Shown in pieces: positions 15,400 through 22,305 of a stretch of DNA of 22,305 bases. The notes under the pieces were generated by a model that saw only the letters and a program-made list of their open reading frames with translations, was not told the origin of the DNA and did no database searches. Source of the stretch: JAFIHK01 sp041441455 (lineage in GTDB: Bacteria; Bacteroidota; Bacteroidia; Bacteroidales; UBA932); contig JASDTB010000046.1 in assembly GCA_041441455.1 (NCBI GenBank), forward strand, positions 1 through 22,305, given 5' to 3'. Position 1 is the stretch's first letter. Every line of letters starts with the position of its first letter. The position numbers were made by a program, and so were the translations under genes.

Positions 15400-15419
15400 T
15401 CGCCTTAATAAAAAACTAT

Positions 15420-16415
15420 ATGAATTTTTTAGGCGAAATCATTTCAATATCAGTTGCTTTTTCTTGGACAATGTCTGCTTTGTTCTTCGAGGTGGCAGGA
15501 AAAAGGATCGGTTCTCTAAATGTAAATATCATAAGATTGTTTTTCGCATTGGTTCTTCTTGGAACTATGCTCTTTTTCACAACTGGCTCACCACTGCCTC
15601 AACATGCCGATGCATCAGCATGGTTATGGATGGTACTATCGGGGCTTGTTGGATTTGTTTTTGGTGACTTGTGTCTCTTTTACTCATATTTAATCATCAC
15701 CGCTCGGTATTCGCAGCTTATTATGACCCTCGCGCCACCTTTTGCCGCCTTTTTTGGTTGGATGATTATTGGAGAGAATCTCTCCTTGTCGGGCTTTATT
15801 GGGATGGCAGTGACATTGGCAGGAATTGCAATTTCAATTTTAAAGAGATCGGATGCAAAGGCATCTCATGTGTCGGGAGGGAGTAATTTAACTGTTGTAA
15901 CAGAAAATGAAAAGGAGTCTAAACCAAAGTTTAAATTGCATTTACCCCTAAAGGGAGTTTTACTTGCGATCGGTGGTGCATTGGGGCAAGGGTTGGGAAT
16001 CGTTTTGAGTAAACAGGGGATGCTTGAATATCAAGAGTCGGCGGCAGGGCATGCGGAAATTTTAAAATACCTCCCTTTTGCAGCAACTCAAATCAGAATT
16101 ATCACGGGAATAATTGGATTTGGTCTGATTATAATTCTAACTGGTCGTTCTGGTCTGTTTCGTAAATCGCTGTCGGATAAAAAGGGGATGAGTAACACCT
16201 TCTTTGGATCTATCTTTGGTCCATTTCTAGGGGTTTCGCTCTCGCTTATGGCTATTCAATACACTAGCACTGCGATTGCGTCTACCATTATGGCAACAAC
16301 TCCAATAATAATCCTTGTTCCCTATATATTCTTGTATAAGAAAAAGATAACTGGAGTCGAAATACTTGGAGCAATTTTAAGCGTTGCTGGAGTTGCAATC
16401 TTTTTTATTGGTTAA
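15420..16415 (+). CDS. EamA/DMT-family transporter
   Basis: A 331-residue inner-membrane protein with two homologous halves of about five hydrophobic helices each, separated by a charged loop (about residues 144-170, with SKPKFKLHLPLKG). The first half contains VAFSWTMSALFFEVAGKRIG and ends GMAVTLAGIAISIL; the second ends EILGAILSVAGVAIFFIG, the repeated signature of the drug/metabolite transporter superfamily. It probably exports a small metabolite; the substrate cannot be told. The frame is open to an earlier ATG at 15363, but that start would lie upstream of the -7 box at 15392-15399 and add a polar stretch before the first helix, so 15420 is preferred. It converges with radA, leaving 16 bp between stop codons. 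Confidence 0.9.
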   Translation: MNFLGEIISISVAFSWTMSALFFEVAGKRIGSLNVNIIRLFFALVLLGTMLFFTTGSPLPQHADASAWLWMVLSGLVGFVFGDLCLFYSYLIITARYSQLIMTLAPPFAAFFGWMIIGENLSLSGFIGMAVTLAGIAISILKRSDAKASHVSGGSNLTVVTENEKESKPKFKLHLPLKGVLLAIGGALGQGLGIVLSKQGMLEYQESAAGHAEILKYLPFAATQIRIITGIIGFGLIIILTGRSGLFRKSLSDKKGMSNTFFGSIFGPFLGVSLSLMAIQYTSTAIASTIMATTPIIILVPYIFLYKKKITGVEILGAILSVAGVAIFFIG

Positions 16416-16431
16416 TGATCTGCAAAGGGTA

Positions 16432-17808
16432 CTATTGCTGAAATAGGTTTTTTACCAATGAAGGGATGTCGGAGAGTTCGATGATCTTAATCTTCGACTT
16501 TTTCCCATTCGAAAATGGTTTGTTGTATTTGGAGATGAAGATGGTCGAGAATCCCAATTTTTCTGCCTCCGCTACTCTGCGCTCAATTTGGCTCACAGGA
16601 CGAATCTCTCCGCTTAATCCAACTTCGCCTGCAAAGCAGTAAGATGGAGAGACTGAGAGATCGAAGTTGCTTGACAGGATAGCCACAACGATTGCTAGGT
16701 CGCAGGCAGGGTCGGTCACCTTTAATCCTCCAGCCACATTTAGAAATACATCTTTTGCGGATAGACGAAATCCAGCTCTCTTTTCTAAGACTGCCAAAAG
16801 CATGTTCATCCTCCTCACATCGAATCCTGTAGCCGATCTTTGTGGCATACCATAGGCTGCCGAACTAACGAGTGACTGAATCTCTATCAAAAATGGACGT
16901 GTGCCGTCGAGCATGGCTGCTACTGCTATTCCAGAGAGATCCTCTCCGTGCATCGGAATTAGCATCTCCGAAGGATTGCTCACCTCTCTCAGGCCTGTGT
17001 TGATCATCTCAAAAATCGCAAGCTCCGCTGTTGATCCAAATCTGTTTTTGATGCTTCTGAGGATTCTGTAAGAGTGTCTTGTATCTCCCTCGAACTGCAA
17101 AACCACGTCAACGATATGTTCTAGGATTTTTGGTCCGGCTATACTTCCATCTTTAGTTATATGACCAATCAAAATTGTCGGAGTATTGGTCTCCTTTGCA
17201 TATTTTAAAAGCATCGCTGCGCACTCTCTAATCTGCGAAACTGAGCCTGGCGAGCTTTCAATCGCTTGAGAATAGATAGTTTGGATTGAATCAATCACAA
17301 TCAATTGAGGCGAGAGTTCTCGCGCTCTGTCGAGGATATTCTCTAGAAGCGTCTCGCTAAGAACAAGGCAACCTGAGTCGTCTCCACCCAGTCTTTGCGC
17401 TCTTAATTTAATCTGTTTGTTGCTCTCCTCTCCAGAGACGTAGAGAGTCTTCAATTCTGGCGTCTTTAAAGGAATTTGGAGACTGAGTGTAGATTTGCCG
17501 ATTCCTGGCTCTCCGCCTATAAGAATCATGGAGCCTTCAACTAATCCTCCACCTAATATTCTGTCTAACTCTGCATTACCGAGCGAGATTCTGCTCTCTC
17601 CAGTAAACTCAACTTGCGACAGCGGCTCTGGTTTTGGATTTCTTGAGGGTAAAAATGAGACCCCTGCACCACCTTTCGAAGAGCTCTCTCTGCTGACGAT
17701 CTCTTCGGTCATAGTATTCCACTCTCCACAAGCTGGACAACGCCCCAGCCACTTTGGACTCTCATTTCCGCACGATGTGCAGAACCACGCTTTTTTAATC
17801 TTTGCCAT
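16432..17808 (-). CDS. radA: DNA repair protein RadA (Sms)
   Basis: RadA is a RecA-related, DnaB-like branch-migration ATPase in recombinational repair. The 458-residue length is standard. The N-terminal zinc finger is CTSC (10-13) and CPAC (24-27); the Walker A motif is GGEPGIGKST (98-107), followed by SGEES and the KNRFGS motif near residue 255 that distinguishes RadA from RecA. The C-terminal third is the Lon-like domain, with NVAGGLKVTDPACDLAI and FAGEVGLSGEIRPV. The ATG at 17808 gives the usual MAKIKKAWFC start. It is divergent from the serine-hydrolase gene with about 70 bp between them. Confidence 0.97.
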   Translation of the reverse strand: MAKIKKAWFCTSCGNESPKWLGRCPACGEWNTMTEEIVSRESSSKGGAGVSFLPSRNPKPEPLSQVEFTGESRISLGNAELDRILGGGLVEGSMILIGGEPGIGKSTLSLQIPLKTPELKTLYVSGEESNKQIKLRAQRLGGDDSGCLVLSETLLENILDRARELSPQLIVIDSIQTIYSQAIESSPGSVSQIRECAAMLLKYAKETNTPTILIGHITKDGSIAGPKILEHIVDVVLQFEGDTRHSYRILRSIKNRFGSTAELAIFEMINTGLREVSNPSEMLIPMHGEDLSGIAVAAMLDGTRPFLIEIQSLVSSAAYGMPQRSATGFDVRRMNMLLAVLEKRAGFRLSAKDVFLNVAGGLKVTDPACDLAIVVAILSSNFDLSVSPSYCFAGEVGLSGEIRPVSQIERRVAEAEKLGFSTIFISKYNKPFSNGKKSKIKIIELSDIPSLVKNLFQQ

Positions 17809-17846
17809 AATTTATTTTGGATACGCTAAGGTAAGTTTATTTTTGA

Positions 17847-17854
17847 TATTTTTG
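17847..17854 (+). promoter_or_regulatory. -7 box of the serine hydrolase/AbgT operon
   Basis: TATTTTTG matches TAnnTTTG and lies 25 bp before the ATG at 17880. A TTTG -33 box at the usual distance is not visible. Confidence 0.45.
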
Positions 17855-17879
17855 TGAACACTGCACATACTTGAACACA

Positions 17880-19430
17880 ATGAAAAAACTTACCTTAACG
17901 GCTTTGGCCACAGCAGCGAGTTTGTTGATCGTAACCAACTTGCAGTCTCAAAACAACAGTGAGACAATCGAAAAGATTCGTAATTATGCACAAAAAGTGA
18001 GGGAAGACTGGAAGATTCCGGGAATGTCGCTCTCTATTGTTAAAGATGGGAAACTAATTTTTGCTGAGGGGTTTGGTTTTAAGGAGATGGGAAAACAAGC
18101 AAAGGTGGATGCATCGACTGTTTATCAGATAGGATCTGTTTCGAAGTCTTTTACTGCAACAATTATGGCTTCGCTTGTAGATGAGGGCAAGGTGAAATGG
18201 GACGATACTGTGAAAAATATTTTGCCTGATTTTGAGATGTATGATAAGTGGGTAACAGAAAATATTCAGGTGAAGGATATTATGACTCATAGATCTGGTT
18301 TGAAGGGGCAGATGGGGACTTATATTCCAAATATGGGTTATGAGCGTGAGGACATATACAAAATGCTTAAGTTAATGAAGCCTGCTTATAGTTTCAGGGG
18401 CTCTTATGAATATAATAATATCACTTTTATTATTGCTGAGAAGATTATCGAAAAGGTAACTGGGAAGTCGTGGGAGCAAAATATTCAGGAGCGAGTATTC
18501 GATAAGCTTGGGATGACCTCTTCGTCTGTTAATGGAAGTGGATTTGCTGAGGCTGAGAATGTGGCCGTGCCTCATGAATTTTACTATTCAAGGGGTAAAA
18601 AAGAGATTGACTCTATGGTTGTCAATCCCATGTATGGCGAGGAGCAGGCGCTTCATTGGCTAACTGTTATTGGTCCAGCTGGTTCTGTCAATTCTACTGT
18701 AGAAGACATGTCGAAGTATATTATGTTTCACATGGATAAAGGGAAGTTTGGTGGAGAGCAGGTTGTCTCTGCTAAAAATATGAATTTTCTTCACAGAGGT
18801 TTAACTATCACATCTCAAGACTCTTCTCGCACAACTCTTTATGGAAACTGTTGGTTTGTGGAGCAGAATAATAGATATCGTGTATGGTTTCACACTGGAA
18901 CTACATGGGGTATGACTGCTCTTTGTGTTTTTGTTCCTGAGTTGAAGCTTGGAATGATGTTGCTTTGCAACTCGGAGGTGCCATCTTCTCCTCGATATGC
19001 TGTTATGAGACGACTGATCGATTTGTATAAAGGCTCTCCTGAGCGTGATTATAACTCTGAATATCTAACCGAATGGGCATCTTCGGAGCGTAAATCTTTT
19101 GATGAGAATGTTAAAAAGGAGAGTGATGCAGCTGCTGAAATGTCTGCTGAGACCCCTTCTTTTAAAAAGTTAAGAGGGACTTACGATAAAGGTGAATTAT
19201 TTGGAAAGGCATTGATTACTATGGAGAAAGGGGAGTTATATATTACTGTTGGGCCAAAAGGTTGGAAGAACAAATTGGTTCATAAAAAGGGTAATAAATT
19301 CTCATTTCGTTCAGATGGACACTCCTTCCCTGTTACATTCGAAATCAATCCCGACAACGGAAAGGCTATCTCTCTCGATATTGATTTTGGATATGGCGAA
19401 AACTTCGGAAAATGGATAAAACAATTCTAA
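17880..19430 (+). CDS. Exported serine hydrolase, beta-lactamase/PBP (class C-like) family
   Basis: A 516-residue protein with a signal peptide (about 1-23, MKKLTLTALATAASLLIVTN). The penicillin-binding fold carries all three catalytic motifs: SVSK (86-89, nucleophile S86), YNN (178-180) and HTG (338-340). A C-terminal beta-rich domain (about 410-516) resembles the DUF3471 domain often attached to this family. Members include D-amino-acid peptidases, esterases and beta-lactamases; the length and extra domain favour a peptidase or esterase over an antibiotic-resistance enzyme. The frame is open to a TTG at 17871, but the ATG at 17880 gives a proper signal peptide. The AbgT gene starts 39 bp later, so the two are probably co-transcribed. 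Confidence 0.93.
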   Translation: MKKLTLTALATAASLLIVTNLQSQNNSETIEKIRNYAQKVREDWKIPGMSLSIVKDGKLIFAEGFGFKEMGKQAKVDASTVYQIGSVSKSFTATIMASLVDEGKVKWDDTVKNILPDFEMYDKWVTENIQVKDIMTHRSGLKGQMGTYIPNMGYEREDIYKMLKLMKPAYSFRGSYEYNNITFIIAEKIIEKVTGKSWEQNIQERVFDKLGMTSSSVNGSGFAEAENVAVPHEFYYSRGKKEIDSMVVNPMYGEEQALHWLTVIGPAGSVNSTVEDMSKYIMFHMDKGKFGGEQVVSAKNMNFLHRGLTITSQDSSRTTLYGNCWFVEQNNRYRVWFHTGTTWGMTALCVFVPELKLGMMLLCNSEVPSSPRYAVMRRLIDLYKGSPERDYNSEYLTEWASSERKSFDENVKKESDAAAEMSAETPSFKKLRGTYDKGELFGKALITMEKGELYITVGPKGWKNKLVHKKGNKFSFRSDGHSFPVTFEINPDNGKAISLDIDFGYGENFGKWIKQF

Positions 19431-19469
19431 ACTAAATCAAATATTAACAATTAAAAACAATCAGACAAA

Positions 19470-20987
19470 ATGACTAAAAAAAGCCGTTTTGCCCGTATTT
19501 TAGATTCAATCGAGGTAGTGGGCAACAAATTACCGCACCCCGCTACTCTCTTTTTTATGATGGCTGCCCTGGTGGCATTGTTATCGTGGTGGGCATCTGC
19601 TGCCGGATTATCGGCAATTCACCCTGCGACTGGCGCAGAGGTTAAGATTAATAATCTGCTTAGTGCCGATGGTATTAGGTGGATTTATACTAATGTTGAA
19701 CATAATTTTGTGAAGTTTCCTCCTCTGGGACTGGTACTTGTGATTATGATCGGAATCGGTGTCGCCGAAGGTTCTGGTCTTTTTACAGTCTTGGTTCGTC
19801 AGCTTGTCTTGGGAGCTCCCAAAAAATTAATTACCGCTTCAATTATTGTTGCCGGTATATTTTCGCACTTGGCATCCGAAGTGGGTTATGTGATTCTGAT
19901 TCCTTTAGGTGCAATGATTTTCCACGCACTTGGTCGCCATCCGATGGCTGGTTTTGCTGCTGCTTTTTGTGGTGTCAGCGCAGGATTTGGCTCTAACTTC
20001 CTTATCGGGTCTGTAGATCCTATTCTTGCTGGTCTCTCTACCTCTGCTGCTCAGATTATTGACCCAACCATGAATATTAATCCGATGGTTAACTACTTTT
20101 TTATGGTTGCATCAGCAATTCTTGTGACTATTGTTGGTACTTGGGTAACTGAAAAGATTGTGGAACCAAGGCTTGGGGAATATAAGGGGACTGAGAAGCC
20201 TCTTGTGATTGAGCAGATCTCTGCTAAGGAGAAAAAGGGTCTTCGTTGGGCTGGAATATCGACTTTAGTTTTTATTGCCTTGATGGCTTGGACAATCATT
20301 CCCGAAGATGGACTGTTGCGTGACCCGCAAACTGGAGGAATTCTAAAATCTCCATTCTTCTCTGGAATCGTTGTTGCGTTGATGCTTCTCTTCTTTGTTC
20401 CTGGACTTGTATACGGAATGATTACTGGCTCTATTAAAAATGACAAAGATGTAATAAAGCACATGTCTACCTCAATGAAGGGGCTCGGTGCTTATATTGT
20501 TCTGGTCTTTTTTGCAGCTCAGTTCATCTATTGGTTCAATTATAGCAACCTTGGATTGGTGCTGGCTATCGATGGAGCTCAGTTTTTGAAAGATGTTGGA
20601 TTTACAGGAATTCCTCTGATTATTTCGTTTGTGCTGTTGACAGCTATGTTGAATATGTTTATGGGAAGTGCCTCTGCTAAATGGGCAATTATGGCGCCTG
20701 TTTTTATTCCGATGTTTATGTTGTTGGGATACCATCCAGGCTTAACTCAAGCTGCGTATAGGGTTGGAGACTCTGTGACTAACGTAATCACCCCTATGAT
20801 GAGCTACTTTGCATTGATTGTGACCTATTCGCAAAGATATGATGAGAAATATGGAGTGGGAACTATTATCTCTTTGATGATCCCTTACACTTTGATGTTC
20901 CTTCTCTTCTGGCTGATTATGCTCACTGCTTGGCTCCTGCTAGGAATACCTGTAGGATTCGACGGACCAGTCTATCTGCCTAATTAG
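19470..20987 (+). CDS. AbgT-family transporter
   Basis: A 505-residue inner-membrane transporter of the AbgT family, whose members take up p-aminobenzoyl-glutamate (Escherichia coli AbgT) or export sulfonamides (MtrF, YdaH). Family signatures are the N-terminus IEVVGNKLPHPATLFF, LASEVGYVILIPLGAM, GSVDPILAGLSTSAAQ and the C-terminal GSASAKWAIMAPVFIP with GDSVTNVITPMMSYF. Eleven or so hydrophobic helices are visible. Length is normal. It follows an exported serine hydrolase by 39 bp and precedes an exported C26 hydrolase gene, suggesting uptake of a product released in the periplasm. Import or export cannot be decided from the sequence. Confidence 0.95.
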   Translation: MTKKSRFARILDSIEVVGNKLPHPATLFFMMAALVALLSWWASAAGLSAIHPATGAEVKINNLLSADGIRWIYTNVEHNFVKFPPLGLVLVIMIGIGVAEGSGLFTVLVRQLVLGAPKKLITASIIVAGIFSHLASEVGYVILIPLGAMIFHALGRHPMAGFAAAFCGVSAGFGSNFLIGSVDPILAGLSTSAAQIIDPTMNINPMVNYFFMVASAILVTIVGTWVTEKIVEPRLGEYKGTEKPLVIEQISAKEKKGLRWAGISTLVFIALMAWTIIPEDGLLRDPQTGGILKSPFFSGIVVALMLLFFVPGLVYGMITGSIKNDKDVIKHMSTSMKGLGAYIVLVFFAAQFIYWFNYSNLGLVLAIDGAQFLKDVGFTGIPLIISFVLLTAMLNMFMGSASAKWAIMAPVFIPMFMLLGYHPGLTQAAYRVGDSVTNVITPMMSYFALIVTYSQRYDEKYGVGTIISLMIPYTLMFLLFWLIMLTAWLLLGIPVGFDGPVYLPN

Positions 20988-21027
20988 TAATAAGTGCTAT
21001 TAATAATATTTAAATAGTCTTTTAAAG

Positions 21028-21071
21028 AAATTATTAGTAATGGTTATAAATAAATTATTAATAAAGGTTAT
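21028..21071. repeat. Two 20-bp direct repeats upstream of the C26 hydrolase gene
   Basis: AAATTATTAGTAATGGTTAT (21028-21047) and AAATTATTAATAAAGGTTAT (21052-21071) agree at 18 of 20 positions and are 24 bp apart. They end 39 bp before the -7 box at 21111. They could be a paired operator for an unknown regulator or simply AT-rich sequence. Confidence 0.5.
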
Positions 21072-21110
21072 TTTTAAAAATTAATGATTCTGTTAATCTT
21101 AAAATTTACA

Positions 21111-21118
21111 TAAATTTG
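21111..21118 (+). promoter_or_regulatory. -7 box of the C26 hydrolase gene
   Basis: TAAATTTG matches TAnnTTTG and lies 20 bp before the ATG at 21139. The -33 region (TTCTGTTA near 21088) is a poor match. Together with the 151-bp gap after the transporter gene it suggests separate transcription of the hydrolase gene. Confidence 0.55.
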
Positions 21119-21138
21119 ACAAACTAATAAACACTGTC

Positions 21139-21933
21139 ATGAAAAACAACGCTCTTAAACAACTATCCTTCCTTTTGCTGATGCTTCTTTTTGTTGCATC
21201 TGGCTTTTCTCAAACTCAAAAGAGACCTGTAATTGGCATCTCTTCTACTACTGGTGAGGGAACAAATACGTCTGCCCCTTTGACCTATGTTCAATCTGTA
21301 ATCAAAGCTGGTGGAGTTCCTGTGATACTGCCACTTACTGATGATCCTGAGTTATTGTCGAGAATGTTGGATGTTGTGGACGGTGTAATAATGACAGGTG
21401 GTGAAGATATCGATCCTTTAAAATATTTTGGAGAGGAGCCAATTCCTGGTTTGGGAGAGATCTCCCCTTCGCGTGATGCTTTTGATATTACTTTGATTAA
21501 GATGGCGGTTAAACGAGGTCTGCCAGTATTGGGAATCTGCAGAGGCCATCAATTGATGAATGTGGCTTTCGGTGGTACGCTTTATCAAGATATGCCTTCG
21601 CAAGTGAAGACTCCTTTGCTAAAGCACAGACAATCAGCTCCCGGTAACTATGGGACACACTCTATTTCAATTGAAAAGGGCTCTTTGTTGAATAAACAAA
21701 TCTCGAAGGATAGTGTGGCTGTAAATTCGTTTCATCATCAGGCAGTTAAGGACGTTGCTCCAGGCTTCAAAGTTACTGCTCGATCAAAAGACGGTATCGT
21801 TGAAGCGATAGAGATGGAGGGCTCTCAAAGAGTCTTTGGTGTTCAATTCCACCCCGAAGTCTTCACCTCTAAAGGCGACGACACATTCTTAGGCATTTTC
21901 AAACACCTTATCAACGAAGCTTCAAAGAAGTAA
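21139..21933 (+). CDS. Exported class I glutamine amidotransferase-like hydrolase (peptidase C26, PuuD-like)
   Basis: A 264-residue gamma-glutamyl hydrolase of the C26 group, which includes PuuD (gamma-glutamyl-GABA hydrolase) and folate gamma-glutamyl hydrolase. Family features are RPVIGISS near the N-terminus, GVIMTGGEDIDP (82-93), the nucleophile C134 in GICRGHQLMN, VNSFHHQAVK (195-204) and GVQFHPE (234-240), whose H238 and E240 complete the triad. Unlike cytosolic PuuD it has a signal peptide (about 1-24, ending SGFSQ), so it acts in the periplasm or outside. Placement after an AbgT transporter suggests trimming of gamma-glutamyl peptides or folate polyglutamates; that link is inference. 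A long-stem terminator lies 66 bp after the stop. Confidence 0.92.
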   Translation: MKNNALKQLSFLLLMLLFVASGFSQTQKRPVIGISSTTGEGTNTSAPLTYVQSVIKAGGVPVILPLTDDPELLSRMLDVVDGVIMTGGEDIDPLKYFGEEPIPGLGEISPSRDAFDITLIKMAVKRGLPVLGICRGHQLMNVAFGGTLYQDMPSQVKTPLLKHRQSAPGNYGTHSISIEKGSLLNKQISKDSVAVNSFHHQAVKDVAPGFKVTARSKDGIVEAIEMEGSQRVFGVQFHPEVFTSKGDDTFLGIFKHLINEASKK

Positions 21934-21999
21934 TTTTATTGATATCGCAAATTGATTAGATAGTTGAATAACTGAATAATCAATATAAATAAAACCTTT

Positions 22000-22056
22000 A
22001 TCCCCCTTAAGCAGGCTGCCAAATTCTGGTTCAGCGCACTTTAAGGGGGATTTTTT
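22000..22056 (+). terminator. Terminator after the C26 hydrolase gene
   Basis: ATCCCCCTTAA (22000-22010) pairs perfectly with TTAAGGGGGAT (22041-22051), followed by a run of Ts to 22056. The 30-nt loop contains a further GCTG/CAGC pairing (22015-22018 with 22032-22035). Orientation fits the plus strand only. Confidence 0.85.
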
Positions 22057-22077
22057 AAGGACTTACTTGCCTATAAA

Positions 22078-22212
22078 GGTGCTTTGCAAGTTAATAAGCT
22101 CGGCTATGCCTCGCTTTTAGAAGGAGCTTCGCAAGTTAAAATGCTCAGCTACGCCTCGCTTTTAGAAGGAGCTTCGCAAGTTAATAAGCTCAGCTACGCA
22201 TCGCGTTTGATG
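22078..22212. repeat. Three tandem 45-bp repeats
   Basis: Units begin at 22078, 22123 and 22168, each 45 bp, with the shared core GCTTCGCAAGTTAATAAGCT (first unit has TTTGC for TTCGC; second has AAAATG for AATAAG) and then CAGCTACGCCTCGCTTTTAGAA. The third unit diverges in its last bases. Unit 3 contains an inverted repeat, GAGCTT and AAGCTC around 11 nt. One plus-strand frame is open through all units, giving a repeated GASQVNKLSYASLLE-like peptide, but it has no start codon before unit 2. I treat it as a non-coding intergenic repeat. Confidence 0.85.
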
Positions 22213-22305
22213 ACCTTTTTTAAAAGACGGGTAAGTTGCACATAAACAGATAGATATGCGATTTCCTGCAGATTACCCCAATCTGCCAGAATAAAGTATA
22301 ACTTG
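22213..22305. other. Non-coding right end
   Basis: No gene is seen after the tandem repeats. The only structure is a 7-bp inverted repeat, GCAGATT (22268-22274) and AATCTGC (22280-22286), around ACCCC, with no T run after it on the plus strand. Confidence 0.5.

Noticed and set aside
17880..19430. Serine hydrolase as a beta-lactamase resistance gene
   Set aside because: The SxxK, YxN and HTG motifs are shared by many peptidases and esterases, and the C-terminal beta domain and genomic setting do not suggest resistance.
22078..22212. Possible CRISPR array
   Set aside because: The units are contiguous 45-bp tandem copies with no unique spacers between them and no cas genes nearby.

Overview
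The window looks like a chromosomal segment from a member of the Bacteroidota, probably Bacteroidales. The main evidence is the promoters: several starts are preceded by TAnnTTTG -7 boxes, two of them with a TTTG -33 box 20-21 nt upstream. Starts lack strong Shine-Dalgarno motifs, and the protein families fit (AbgT, C26 amidohydrolase, TrpB2, peptide deformylase, RadA). This is inference; no rRNA or other taxonomic marker is present.

Layout. (1) 1-1973, minus: type I restriction-modification genes hsdM and the start of hsdS, which runs off the left edge; hsdM contains a 10-N assembly gap. (2) 2151-4559, plus: prmC, then a tryptophan attenuator (promoter, 26-codon leader peptide with three consecutive Trp codons, competing hairpins, terminator) in front of a TrpB2-type tryptophan synthase beta gene. 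(3) 4560-5004: trpB2 terminator and, on the opposite strand, a complete cobalamin riboswitch with promoter and terminator/antiterminator platform but no gene behind it; read-through would be antisense to trpB2. (4) 5005-5601, minus: a peptide deformylase homologue with a lipoprotein signal. (5) 5691-15349: a plus-strand membrane protein whose 3' end overlaps antisense with a compact five-gene minus-strand operon: zinc-ribbon protein, membrane-anchored Ser/Thr kinase, four-module CbxX/CfxQ-type AAA+ protein, zinc-ribbon/FHA protein and PP2C phosphatase. (6) 15420-17808: EamA transporter and, convergently, radA. (7) 17880-21933, plus: exported serine hydrolase, AbgT-family transporter and exported class I amidotransferase-like (C26) hydrolase. 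(8) 21934-22305: terminator and three 45-bp tandem repeats, no gene.

The most unusual region is 5691-15349. Kinase (writer), phosphatase (eraser), FHA (phosphothreonine reader) and a AAA+ remodelling machine are encoded with gaps of only 9-17 bp, and three of the five operon proteins carry zinc ribbons. The kinase begins with three 9-residue-spaced DKT motifs that could be phosphorylation sites read by the FHA protein. I read this as a self-contained phospho-signalling device controlling a AAA+ remodeller at the membrane; its target is unknown. The two RNA switches around trpB2 are the second focus: one is a textbook attenuator layout, the other an orphan B12 switch aimed at the same gene from behind.
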